DNA from: a virus
Virus record (IMG/VR): IMGVR_UViG_3300023179_000017
Span: 62,001-126,000 of that record
Direction: 5' to 3' (one strand)
Length of the DNA: 64,000 bases
A model generated the notes under the pieces. That model was not told the origin of the DNA. It made no database searches and saw only the letters and a program-made list of their open reading frames with translations. Of this stretch, positions 47,593 through 55,599 are shown in pieces. The position numbers were made by a program, and so were the translations under genes. The first letter of the stretch is position 1; each line of letters starts with the position of its first letter.

Positions 47593-48108
47593 ATGGAAAA
47601 ATACAGAATTATCAATACCACCGTTAAGCCAGTTCGATTAGATGCGAATGGAAAAGACACTAGAAAAACCATTGAGCGTGTAGGACACGGAGTTCAGTGG
47701 CGAGACGAACAAGATAGGGTCATCAATCTTCAAGCCAACAAACAGTATTTCGTAAATAGAATTGACGGCGGGCTTTTAGGGCTTGCTAGAGCAGGTTTGA
47801 TTAAAATTGAAAAGGTAGATGACGTCACAGACGTTTTAAGTGAGCATGTCTACCAACCAAAGACCGTCGTGGCACAAGCGACTGCCAAAAAAGCCACAGC
47901 TGTTCAAATGGGTTTAGATGACCACGCTGAAGCAAGCGGAAAAGAGTACGAAGGCGCAGTCAACCCGGACGGAGATCCTAACTTCTTAGTCACCGCTCAC
48001 AGAGATAAGTCGAAGAGAGTAAGGAGACAAAGAAATGCCGACACCACAGGAACAGAGATCTCAGGAAAGGCTGAACAAAGCGAAGAAGTATCTGCGACTC
48101 TTTCTTAG
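47593..48108 (+). CDS. Hypothetical head-neck region protein, 171 aa
   Basis: The ATG at 47593 follows GAGGAGAACACAA. The first 95 residues are a compact beta domain (YRIINTTVKPVRLDANGKDT ... QYFVNRIDGG), and the rest is polar and flexible. The end overlaps the next gene by 74 bases in another frame. Position suggests a capsid or neck accessory protein. Confidence 0.5.
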   Translation: MEKYRIINTTVKPVRLDANGKDTRKTIERVGHGVQWRDEQDRVINLQANKQYFVNRIDGGLLGLARAGLIKIEKVDDVTDVLSEHVYQPKTVVAQATAKKATAVQMGLDDHAEASGKEYEGAVNPDGDPNFLVTAHRDKSKRVRRQRNADTTGTEISGKAEQSEEVSATLS

Positions 48109-48508
48109 AGATACCCCAGAATTAAATAGGCTAATTGGAAAGCAAGAGTCGGATGACGACTTGTTGCAGTTTGCTATTGAGATGGCGATAGACGATTGGA
48201 ACACCACTGTTCCAGTTATCGGCAACACTAGCATCTGCAACTTTCCAAGCCTGTATCTTTTAATGACGGCTGCCACAATCCAAGTCCTTAAAATGCAGGG
48301 GTTGTATCAGGCTCGAAACGAACTTAATTACAATAGTGGCGGCTCTAGCTTTATTCGTTCCAACAAAACAAACTACTATCAGTCTTGGATGCTTAACTTT
48401 GCCAACGAGTATGAGCTAAAGAAAAGAAACTTAAAAATTTACCAGAACGTAATGCGCGGTTGGGGAGGCATTGCTTCGGAATATGACAGGATTGGGTATA
48501 GCTGGTGA
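48035..48508 (+). CDS. Neck or head-completion protein, 157 aa
   Basis: An AAGGAGACAAAGAA leader precedes the ATG. The helical protein contains FAIEMAIDDWNTT and aromatic-rich YYQSWMLNFANEYELKKRN. Head-tail connector proteins in this genomic position often have this helical form. The family is not certain. Confidence 0.5.
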   Translation: MPTPQEQRSQERLNKAKKYLRLFLRDTPELNRLIGKQESDDDLLQFAIEMAIDDWNTTVPVIGNTSICNFPSLYLLMTAATIQVLKMQGLYQARNELNYNSGGSSFIRSNKTNYYQSWMLNFANEYELKKRNLKIYQNVMRGWGGIASEYDRIGYSW

Positions 48509-49374
48509 GCTGCGGTACTTTACAGAATATTAGCTTTTCTGATTTAAAGACGGCGGTTCTAAGCACAGGGCCTATCTCTCGAATCCTTGTTAAGTGGGAT
48601 ATTGCACCCACCACTCAAAACCTAAATAACCTTTTATTTCATGTATATCGTGGTGAGAGCCCAAACGAGCTTACTCAGATATCAGAAAAGCCTATTCCGG
48701 CAAATGGACTTCGAGAGTTTGTAGACTACACCGGAAAGCTAAAGAACTTTGAGAAGGTTTATTACTATCAAGTAAAAGCCCATGAAATCATAGACGGGGT
48801 AACGGTTCAGACTTTTCCTTCTCCTGTAGAGTCGATGGAGGGGAATCCAGACTTAGTGGCTATGTACATTATTGAGGAGCATCTATTTGCTTTTCAAAAA
48901 GTATTTGGAACCCCTATTATTATTTTTAAAAAGATGCGAGAAGGCGACTCTTGCCCAGTGTGCTGGGACCCTGTTTTAAAGCGGGTGACTAAAAGTAATT
49001 GCAAGACCTGTCACGGAACAGGTTTTGTGCAGGGGTACTACGCCCCTCTTGAGGGATGGGCCGATTTAAATCCAGACCCTAAGCTTTACCAGATAGCTGA
49101 TTGGGGCCAGAAACAGCCCAGCCAAACAGATATGCAGTTTACGAACTATCCGCTGCTTGGCGTCGGGGATGTGGTGGTCGAGCTAAAGCAGAATAGGTAC
49201 TGGAGAATAGTAAACGTAAGGAACACTGAAAAGAATAGGACCACGATTCTTCAGGTTGCTCGCCTTGATGAGATTAATAGATCCGATGTGGAGTTAAGCC
49301 TTAATATACCAGACGAGATGCGTATGAGGCTTTTAAACGAATTAGATGCTAGAGAAAAGACGCCGGAGTTCTAA
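48505..49374 (+). CDS. Neck protein with zinc knuckle, 289 aa
   Basis: I use the GTG at 48505, which overlaps the previous stop. The first 110 residues look like a fibronectin-type beta domain (SRILVKWDIAPTTQNLNN, VYYYQVKAHEI). A zinc knuckle follows: CPVCWDP ... CKTCHGTGFVQGYY (about 152-176), like the DnaJ-type CxxCxGxG knuckle. Similar proteins occur in myovirus neck regions next to connector genes. Function is structural by position. Confidence 0.55.
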   Translation: MSCGTLQNISFSDLKTAVLSTGPISRILVKWDIAPTTQNLNNLLFHVYRGESPNELTQISEKPIPANGLREFVDYTGKLKNFEKVYYYQVKAHEIIDGVTVQTFPSPVESMEGNPDLVAMYIIEEHLFAFQKVFGTPIIIFKKMREGDSCPVCWDPVLKRVTKSNCKTCHGTGFVQGYYAPLEGWADLNPDPKLYQIADWGQKQPSQTDMQFTNYPLLGVGDVVVELKQNRYWRIVNVRNTEKNRTTILQVARLDEINRSDVELSLNIPDEMRMRLLNELDAREKTPEF

Positions 49375-49721
49375 TGAACAAATTAGCCGAACCATCATTA
49401 AACGCACAGCTGCCGGAAACCCACGAAGATATTCAACAAATGTATAGCTCTACAAAAAATACGCCTAAGAGTGATGGGTATTTCTGGGATGGGTTTAACA
49501 AAGCTGCGGCGGCCCGCGTTAATTTAGGAATGAAGTCTTTACGTTCTTATGGGGGTGCTCCTGGGCTAAAACCCACATCCGGGGTAGCCACAGCCGCTGC
49601 CTTTAAACCCAATCAACTACCTCTTCCAAAGCCGGTGGCGGCCAACAGAAACTTAGATGCGGCGGTTTTAAAACCACAGGCAAAGCATCAGGTTCATCAC
49701 ACCGGAAGGCTAAACATATGA
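49374..49721 (+). CDS. Small protein with head-targeting-like motif, 115 aa
   Basis: The motif YFWDGFNKAA occurs at about residues 36-45, after a polar leader. The remainder is Pro/Ala-rich and basic, with no domain. It is coupled to both neighbours. The position in the tail operon shows that the motif is not limited to one gene cluster. Confidence 0.55.
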   Translation: MNKLAEPSLNAQLPETHEDIQQMYSSTKNTPKSDGYFWDGFNKAAAARVNLGMKSLRSYGGAPGLKPTSGVATAAAFKPNQLPLPKPVAANRNLDAAVLKPQAKHQVHHTGRLNI

Positions 49722-49852
49722 AAAAGAAGAAACTAGTCTTGCCGGGTCAAAAAACGGTCAAAACCTTGAAAGAAGCCTTCGAGGATATTAAACAAACTTT
49801 GGGTACCCTACACGTACAAACCCGTGATAATCTCAAGAGAAAACACAGATGA
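49718..49852 (+). CDS. Small basic protein, 44 aa
   Basis: A short frame starts at the ATG at 49718 inside the end of the previous gene and ends at the start of the next (ATGA overlap). It begins MKKKKLVLPGQKTVKTL and has a helix EAFEDIKQTLGTLHVQ. Overlaps on both sides support a real gene. Function unknown. Confidence 0.5.
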   Translation: MKKKKLVLPGQKTVKTLKEAFEDIKQTLGTLHVQTRDNLKRKHR

Positions 49853-50490
49853 TTACTGACGGAAATATAGGTAAGGGCGCCCTTCGAAAAAGCACTATTG
49901 TGGACGCACAATCTATTCCGAATGTAGCTATCTTTCTTAAGCGCACTACGATAGAATTTTTACAGATTCTATTCTCTCAACGAGCAGAGGGTAGCTATCA
50001 TTACGATAAGGATGACACAAGAACTGAAATACAGATATCCGATCAGCATACAGCTGACTTGGAAGCGATACACGTTAGGCCAGCAATCGTGGGCGTAAGA
50101 GGCCCATTAAGTTGGCAAGGGCTGGGATTAGGCGGCAACGCTTTTGAACAGCAAAGTAGAACGACAGGAAATACAACATTTAATGATCTGCTTACAGGAT
50201 CAGTGGCTTTTTCATGTTTGAGTAGAGAAGGAACTGAGGCAGAGCAGTTGGCGCACTTAGTGTTCAACAGCTTTAAGTTTTTTCGACCCGTCCTTCAAAA
50301 ATACGGATTTTTTTCTATCAAAAGCCTCAACATCGGTAGCGAGTCATTAATAGTTCAAGAAGGGGATGACGATGATCTCTATCTTGTTCCTGTTTATGTA
50401 ACGGCGCAAATTCAAGACAGATGGACGCTGACGGATGATGCAGCTAGAAAACTAGAAAAAATCATCACAGAAGTATTAACAAGTCCATAA
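49849..50490 (+). CDS. Tail terminator or completion protein candidate, 213 aa
   Basis: The protein lies directly before the sheath gene, where myoviruses usually encode the tail completion protein. It has an early helix TTIEFLQILFSQR, a central beta region, and a C-terminal strand-helix (DLYLVPVYVTAQIQDRW). I infer the role from gene order. Confidence 0.5.
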   Translation: MITDGNIGKGALRKSTIVDAQSIPNVAIFLKRTTIEFLQILFSQRAEGSYHYDKDDTRTEIQISDQHTADLEAIHVRPAIVGVRGPLSWQGLGLGGNAFEQQSRTTGNTTFNDLLTGSVAFSCLSREGTEAEQLAHLVFNSFKFFRPVLQKYGFFSIKSLNIGSESLIVQEGDDDDLYLVPVYVTAQIQDRWTLTDDAARKLEKIITEVLTSP

Positions 50491-50499
50491 GGAGAAACT

Positions 50500-52914
50500 A
50501 TGGCGTATCGTCGACCCGCAGTAACAGTTATTCAAGAGTTTATCGGATTAGTCCCTGCTCTTGCACCATTCACTCTTCCTACTGTAGCAGTAGGCCCATG
50601 CTACCAATTGGTAGACAACGATTTAGTGGGCACTTACTCAGGAGTGCAAAGAGATTATGAATTTGCAAGCATGATGCCTGGAGCACACCCAGATATCCAG
50701 CCGCTTGATCCAAAAGATCCAATGCCAGCAACTAAGAAGCCAGTTTCTATGGTTTTAAAAAACGTAGAGCTTGGAGTGGTCGCTGAGAGCACAACAGGAG
50801 CTGCAAGCGGAGTTAACTTTACAGACGCAACCCCTAACAAATTTCAAAACGTACAAGCGGGCGATGTAGTCGTCGTTATGGAGTCTGAAGAAGTGGTGGT
50901 TGTAGAAGCGCAGACAGACGGAGCAAGCGTTTCAACACCCGGCTCACGCGATGTTTTGACTGCCGGAACAGCAGGCCAATTTGCAAACGTAAAAGCTGGT
51001 GACAGCGTTACGGTAGTCAGTGGAACTAACACTAACACCGGAACCTACTCAGTTTTGGTAAACGTAGGCGGTAACTCTATTAAATTAGACGGCGATATCA
51101 ACACCGGCGGCGGCGCTGCTTCAGACGTTGCTTACCATATTAATGGGAACAGAGGAACAGACACTGCTGGAAACTATGTAGTTAGAAGCGTGACTGATAA
51201 AAACACTTTGGTTCTTCAAAGCGCTTTTGAACAAGCAGAAGCTCCTTTGACCTACATGGTAAAAAGAAAAGTTTCTCAGCTTGCTTGGACAGAGTTCTCA
51301 GTTTCTGAAGACGGGGTTAGCATGGCTGCTGACTTGCAAACTGAAGGATATCCAATCTTAGCTGCTGATGTAAGACTGAGCTACCGCGCTTTGAGAAATG
51401 ATAAAGCTTCTAGCATCAGGCAATATTCAAGACTTGCAGACCTCCAAGCAGATTTCGGTGTGACACAAATCACCCCTCAAAATCCGCTTGCTTATGGATT
51501 GTCCATCATGCTCCAAAACACCACAACACCTGTGTATGGACTAGGACTTGATGAGAACGCAATCCCGGACGAAACTCTTTCTTACCAAAGAGCTGCCGAC
51601 GTACTTGCTCAAAGCGATATGTACGCAATCGTCCCTCTCACACAAAATCCGGTAATTCACCAATCGATGAAAGCTCATGTTGAGGGAATGTCCTCTGAAC
51701 AAAAAGAGCGAGTCGTTTTGGTAAACAGAACTTTAAAAAGAGAAGAAACAGTACAGCTTCGATCCACAATGGAAACAGGCCTTCCTGGATCTCGAGTAGT
51801 CGTGAACACTCAATTAGCTGGTTCTGTATCAGGACTTAGCTTAAACGTTCTAAACGACGCAACAGCCGATGTTTTCATGAACGTCCTTCCTGGCGACACG
51901 CTGGTAGTCGTCGGAGGCGCAACTGAAGGCAACTACGTAGTAGAGAGCAAAACCAACTCTAACTCAATTACCTTAGATAGCAATATCGCAACTGGTTCCG
52001 CTAGCGGAGTTAGCTATTACATTGCTCGACAAGACGGACTTGGAGCAGATGGAGTGACCCTCTATGATAGAAGCGCAACCTTCATCAGCGACGGAATTGC
52101 CGCTGGCATGATGGTTAGAATCTTCTCTGGCGAATTAGCTGGGGACCATAAGATTGCTTCCGTAGTCAGCGAAACAACCCTTTCTTTAGCACAAGTACCT
52201 GGCGTCACAAGCCTTCAAACAGGTCTTGATTACTCGGTAGTAAGAGAGCTTACAAAATATGAACAGTCTGAGTTCTTAAAAGGCTACAGCGCCGCTCTTG
52301 CTTCACGAAGAGTGGTCAACGTATGGCCTGATGTGCTCGTAGCTCCAGTTGGTCAAGTATTGCAAGACTTGCCTGGTTTTTACGGCGCCTGTGCTTTGGG
52401 TGGAATGACTTCTGGTCTTCCAACACAGCAAGGGTTCACAAATTTATCCATCAGCGGTTTCTTAGGACTAAGACACAGCTCTGGATATTTCAATGATGAT
52501 TTGTTGGATAACATTGCAGATGGCGGAACCTTGATTCTTGCACAAGATGTAGATCAAGCTCCTCTTTATGTAAGACACCAATTATCCACAGACCGATCTG
52601 CGATTAAGTTCCAAGAGTATAGCTTCACAAAGAACGTGGACTATGTCTCTAAGTTCTTAAGAAAAACCTATGCAGGGTTTATCGGTAAATGGAACATTGT
52701 TGATTCAACAAAAGACGAGCTTAGAAGCACAGCGAAAGCAGCTCTTTCGTTTTTAAAGGATGATACTCGGCTACCGAGAATTGGCGGGGTCATTAAGGGC
52801 GGAAGGTTAACTCAGTTAGTGGAAGATCCGGCTAACATCGACACGTTGTTGATGACGTTCGCCCTTGATATGCCGATTCCATTGAATAACTTAAAAATCA
52901 CCGTCCAGGTCTAA
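50500..52914 (+). CDS. Contractile tail sheath protein
   Basis: The 804-residue product shows sheath features: N-terminal PTVAVGPCYQLVDND, and a C-terminal domain with RHQLSTDRSAIKFQEYSFTK, NVDYVSKFLRKTYAGFIGKW and a final strand LNNLKITVQV that joins neighbouring subunits. It contains several inserted beta domains with related sequences: LPGDTLVVVGGATEGNYVVES, VKAGDSVTVVSGTNTNTGTYS and AAGMMVRIFSGELAGDHKIAS. Strands NSITLD or NSIKLD and ASGVSYYI follow some of them. Such inserts decorate the tail surface and may bind cell-surface sugars. The tube gene follows after 12 bases. Confidence 0.88.
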   Translation: MAYRRPAVTVIQEFIGLVPALAPFTLPTVAVGPCYQLVDNDLVGTYSGVQRDYEFASMMPGAHPDIQPLDPKDPMPATKKPVSMVLKNVELGVVAESTTGAASGVNFTDATPNKFQNVQAGDVVVVMESEEVVVVEAQTDGASVSTPGSRDVLTAGTAGQFANVKAGDSVTVVSGTNTNTGTYSVLVNVGGNSIKLDGDINTGGGAASDVAYHINGNRGTDTAGNYVVRSVTDKNTLVLQSAFEQAEAPLTYMVKRKVSQLAWTEFSVSEDGVSMAADLQTEGYPILAADVRLSYRALRNDKASSIRQYSRLADLQADFGVTQITPQNPLAYGLSIMLQNTTTPVYGLGLDENAIPDETLSYQRAADVLAQSDMYAIVPLTQNPVIHQSMKAHVEGMSSEQKERVVLVNRTLKREETVQLRSTMETGLPGSRVVVNTQLAGSVSGLSLNVLNDATADVFMNVLPGDTLVVVGGATEGNYVVESKTNSNSITLDSNIATGSASGVSYYIARQDGLGADGVTLYDRSATFISDGIAAGMMVRIFSGELAGDHKIASVVSETTLSLAQVPGVTSLQTGLDYSVVRELTKYEQSEFLKGYSAALASRRVVNVWPDVLVAPVGQVLQDLPGFYGACALGGMTSGLPTQQGFTNLSISGFLGLRHSSGYFNDDLLDNIADGGTLILAQDVDQAPLYVRHQLSTDRSAIKFQEYSFTKNVDYVSKFLRKTYAGFIGKWNIVDSTKDELRSTAKAALSFLKDDTRLPRIGGVIKGGRLTQLVEDPANIDTLLMTFALDMPIPLNNLKITVQV

Positions 52915-52926
52915 TCGGAGGAATAA

Positions 52927-53628
52927 ATGGCAACAACTTCTTTTTCAAACTGGGACTTTTACAATTATCATGTACAAAGTGACCTTATCGGTGGGCAGTT
53001 CGTTAGTGCAGAATCGACACTGGTAGCTGCAGGTCCCCCATCAGTATCTCAAACTTCTGGTGGTGGAACAAACGGCGGCGTATATCCGATTGGGCTTTTA
53101 GAGTCGGTCGGTCTTCAACAGTCTAAACAACTTCAAAGAATCTTTGAAATTGGTTCTTCCAGATCCTACTTCATTCCTGGAAGAGTGATCGGGTCCTTAT
53201 CGATTGGACGAACTTTCTACTTTGGGCCGAGCCTTCTAAGAGTTCTTTACGCTTACTATCGAAGCAACGCCAACAACATCGTGTTTGGTCAAACACCGGC
53301 AGGTTCTACAACAGTAGTAGACGGACTTACAGTTCCAGATCCAAATGCTGTATTGTTAGATGTTGTCGATCAAGCCTCTTTACACTCTTTAAAGCGAAGC
53401 CCCGGTGAAGACTACTTCTTCATTGAGCTTGCCTCAGATTTATTTAACCAGCCAACTGGTATGGCGATTTATTTTAAAGACCAGAACGCAGTAAGTGTCG
53501 GAGCTCTTTACCTAGAGTTCTGCTACGTCCAAGGACACCAGATGTCGATTTCATCGGGATCGGTTCTTGTGATGGAAGGCGTTTCGATGCAGTACGACAG
53601 AATCGTTCCAATCAAAGTATTGGTTTAA
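52927..53628 (+). CDS. Tail tube protein
   Basis: The 233-residue protein directly follows the sheath gene, preceded by CGGAGGAATAA. It has GRVIGSLSIGRTFYFGPSLLRVLYAYY and a beta-rich C-terminal half (LYLEFCYVQGHQMSISSGSVLVMEGV), as expected for a tube subunit that stacks as hexamers inside the sheath. No other myovirus protein fits this position as well. Confidence 0.78.
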   Translation: MATTSFSNWDFYNYHVQSDLIGGQFVSAESTLVAAGPPSVSQTSGGGTNGGVYPIGLLESVGLQQSKQLQRIFEIGSSRSYFIPGRVIGSLSIGRTFYFGPSLLRVLYAYYRSNANNIVFGQTPAGSTTVVDGLTVPDPNAVLLDVVDQASLHSLKRSPGEDYFFIELASDLFNQPTGMAIYFKDQNAVSVGALYLEFCYVQGHQMSISSGSVLVMEGVSMQYDRIVPIKVLV

Positions 53629-53638
53629 TTTTGAGTAT

Positions 53639-53851
53639 ATGCGCGGCGCGTTCACTTTAGATATGTTCTTCCTAGGGTTTATCAAAAGAGCCTATCAAGA
53701 AAGTTCTGACGAAACTTTAAATCTATTTTTTAAGCCAGAAAAGAAATTGCCTACTCTTGTTGATGGTATAGAGTTTAGCCCAGAAGAAGATGCGGTAGAC
53801 GCTTCTTCTGGACAACCTACTATGTTTAGTCATATGGGCGGAGTCTTATGA
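53639..53851 (+). CDS. Small protein with head-targeting-like motif, 70 aa
   Basis: The longer frame begins MRGAFTLDMFFLGFIKRAYQ. An in-frame ATG at 53663 would give MFFLGFIKRAYQ, placing the motif right at the start; neither has a good Shine-Dalgarno sequence. The rest is acidic and unstructured. It opens the run of small accessory genes after the tube. Confidence 0.5.
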   Translation: MRGAFTLDMFFLGFIKRAYQESSDETLNLFFKPEKKLPTLVDGIEFSPEEDAVDASSGQPTMFSHMGGVL

Positions 53852-54069
53852 ACAATAATTTTTGGGCGGATTTGAAAAGCGAGCTTGGTTCTGGTCTAAA
53901 AAGAAGTCAGAGCCAGCTGAAACTAAACCCGCTTCCGGCGGTGTTGAATATTTGGGCTCGACAACTGCGGAGAAAAGACAATGTGCTGACCAAACAACAT
54001 GATAAGAATTTAAAAAAAATGGAAGCACAAATAAAAAAAGATTACCCCGGAATATATCTTTATAACTGA
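53848..54069 (+). pseudogene. Motif-bearing small gene with apparent frameshift in a T-run
   Basis: As written, the ATG frame gives a 73-residue protein starting MNNNFWADLKSEL. One extra T in the T5 run at 53859-53863 would give MNNNFLGGFEKRAWFW and continue in another frame to a stop at 54000-54002. That product matches the N-termini of its neighbours (MNTDKFLKGFEKRA, MKKFFIGFEKRA). So the gene is either frameshifted, read by slippage on the T-run, or affected by a sequencing error. The alternative frame could also start at TTG 53862 and encode 46 residues. Confidence 0.55.
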
Positions 54070-54082
54070 CGAGGAGACAGCC

Positions 54083-54508
54083 ATGTTCAAAATCGCAAAA
54101 GACGCCACCAAAGAAGAGATTAGAGAAACACTACAAAAACACGAAGATCGTGAGACCCCAGAGCAAGAAGCTCAGGAGTCAAAAAAAGAACAAAAGATTG
54201 AAATGAAGGCAGGCATTCACGAGAAGCACGCTTTCTTTTTAAACGGATTTGAAAAGCGCGCCAAAGAAATGACGGAAAAAGAAAGATCGAAGCTGATTTG
54301 GAATGTGTCTGCTGACGTTGGGTCACTTGCTGGAGCGGGCGTTGGTGCTTACAAAGCCTATGGAGCATTGCCAGAATCTGTTAAAGCCCCCATCAGAGAG
54401 GGCGCCGCAGGTTACATAAGAGGGGTTTTATTGGGGTCGTTAGCAGGCGCATTAACCGCCGGTTTGCTGACCCGTAATAAAAAAAGAAAGGTAAAAAATG
54501 AATACTGA
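54083..54508 (+). CDS. Accessory protein with head-targeting-like motif and glycine zipper, 141 aa
   Basis: The ATG follows GACGAGGAGACAGCC. The first 45 residues are polar and helical, then KHAFFLNGFEKRAKE appears at about 49-62. The C-terminal part has two hydrophobic Gly/Ala segments (VGSLAGAGVGAYKAYG and VLLGSLAGALTAGLL) and a basic tail. An internal Met at residue 41 would place the motif near the N-terminus. I infer a packaged, membrane-active protein. Confidence 0.58.
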   Translation: MFKIAKDATKEEIRETLQKHEDRETPEQEAQESKKEQKIEMKAGIHEKHAFFLNGFEKRAKEMTEKERSKLIWNVSADVGSLAGAGVGAYKAYGALPESVKAPIREGAAGYIRGVLLGSLAGALTAGLLTRNKKRKVKNEY

Positions 54509-54962
54509 TAAATTTTTAAAGGGGTTTGAAAAGCGAGCAAGGCTACTTGAAAATGCAAATGCGAACGCTGTTGCTGATGGAGCTATTGGGCTTCATCCTT
54601 TTGGCACTACCGTTTCTTCGTTGCTCTCAGACAGGCCGGAGGGGCACAGCCGTGGATCAGAGTGGTTAGGTAGGACGGCAGGCTCGCTGGCTGGTGGGTT
54701 GGCTGGTGGGTTGGCTGGATACCGTCTCAATTCTAATTCTGGGCTAAACTCTATACCATTAACAGCGGCATCGCTACAGGCAGCTATTATGTTAGGATCT
54801 TTTCTGGGAGAGGCTGGCGCTAGCAGGTTGCTAAATAAAAAATACTACGAGAACGGAAGATTAAAACCTGAGTACAAAAAAGGAAAACAAAAATTACCAC
54901 CTCCAGTTCCTTTAAAACAACCAAAGCAGGAATATGCTAAAAAAACTCAAGAAGGAAAATAG
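54498..54962 (+). CDS. Accessory protein with head-targeting-like motif and glycine repeats, 154 aa
   Basis: It begins MNTDKFLKGFEKRARL. A central segment has the repeat LAGGLAGGLAGYRL after AGS, at DNA level a short tandem repeat of GCTGGTGGGTTG (about 54689-54715). A second hydrophobic helix AASLQAAIMLGSFLGEAG follows, then a basic, Pro-rich tail. It overlaps the previous gene by 11 bases. It is likely membrane-active. Confidence 0.6.
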   Translation: MNTDKFLKGFEKRARLLENANANAVADGAIGLHPFGTTVSSLLSDRPEGHSRGSEWLGRTAGSLAGGLAGGLAGYRLNSNSGLNSIPLTAASLQAAIMLGSFLGEAGASRLLNKKYYENGRLKPEYKKGKQKLPPPVPLKQPKQEYAKKTQEGK

Positions 54963-54964
54963 TT

Positions 54965-55531
54965 ATGGAATATTTCATCAAAGGATTTGAAAATCGGGCA
55001 ATGCAAAAAGAAGCGTCCCTCGCCAACATAGGCGGCAAGCTTATTGGAAGAACTGTCGGTGCGGCAAAAAAAACTACATCCGCTGCTAAAAGCCTAGTGG
55101 GAAAAACTACCGCGGCGGTCAAAAATACCATAAACACAACTAAAAAATCCCTTGATGAAGGTCGGCGTCTTTCGCGCATCAACTATAAAAGAGGTCTGCA
55201 AGGGCGCGGCGATATCAACATGGCCAAACGACCTAAAGTTCCTGCTGGTGGGGTTATGGGACCAACTTTAAAAGGAGTCGCCGGAAACAAGTCTACTATG
55301 TCAGCTACTAAAGCAGACGTTCCTTCTCTAAAACCAAGTTCTGATGGGATTATGGGACCAACTTTAAAAGGAGTCGCCGGAAACAAGTCTACTATGTCAG
55401 CTACTAAAGCAGACGTTCCTTCTCTAAAACCAAGTTCTGATGGGATTAATCCATGGTGGGCAGCAGCTGGCGTAGGAGCGGGCATGGCGGGGAGCTCTCT
55501 CTTACATAGACAAAAAGAAGAATCTAGATAA
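54965..55531 (+). CDS. Accessory protein with head-targeting-like motif and tandem repeat, 188 aa
   Basis: It begins MEYFIKGFENRAMQKEA. The middle is basic, then a 32-residue unit (GVAGNKSTMSATKADVPSLK within it) occurs twice in direct repeat, and the end has GVGAGMAGSSLL as a short zipper. The duplicate is identical at protein level and so is recent. The protein has no known domain. Confidence 0.6.
   Translation: MEYFIKGFENRAMQKEASLANIGGKLIGRTVGAAKKTTSAAKSLVGKTTAAVKNTINTTKKSLDEGRRLSRINYKRGLQGRGDINMAKRPKVPAGGVMGPTLKGVAGNKSTMSATKADVPSLKPSSDGIMGPTLKGVAGNKSTMSATKADVPSLKPSSDGINPWWAAAGVGAGMAGSSLLHRQKEESR
55256..55447 (+). repeat. 96-bp perfect tandem duplication
   Basis: Bases 55256-55351 and 55352-55447 are direct copies of 96 bp, in frame within the accessory gene at 54965-55531. 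The identity marks a recent event, or possibly a copy-number variable site. Confidence 0.85.
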
Positions 55532-55596
55532 TGAAAAAGTTTTTTATTGGATTTGAAAAGCGCGCTTCTAACTTTATAAAAAGTTTTGTGAGGTAA
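55531..55596 (+). CDS. 21-residue minigene consisting of the head-targeting-like motif
   Basis: The ATG overlaps the stop of the previous gene (TAATG). The whole product is MKKFFIGFEKRA followed by nine residues with another aromatic/basic pattern, then TAA. It is therefore almost only the recurrent motif. It could be a decayed gene left after loss of its body, or a peptide made on purpose. The reading frame is intact and tightly placed, 3 bases before the next start. Confidence 0.45.
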   Translation: MKKFFIGFEKRASNFIKSFVR

Positions 55597-55599
55597 CTT

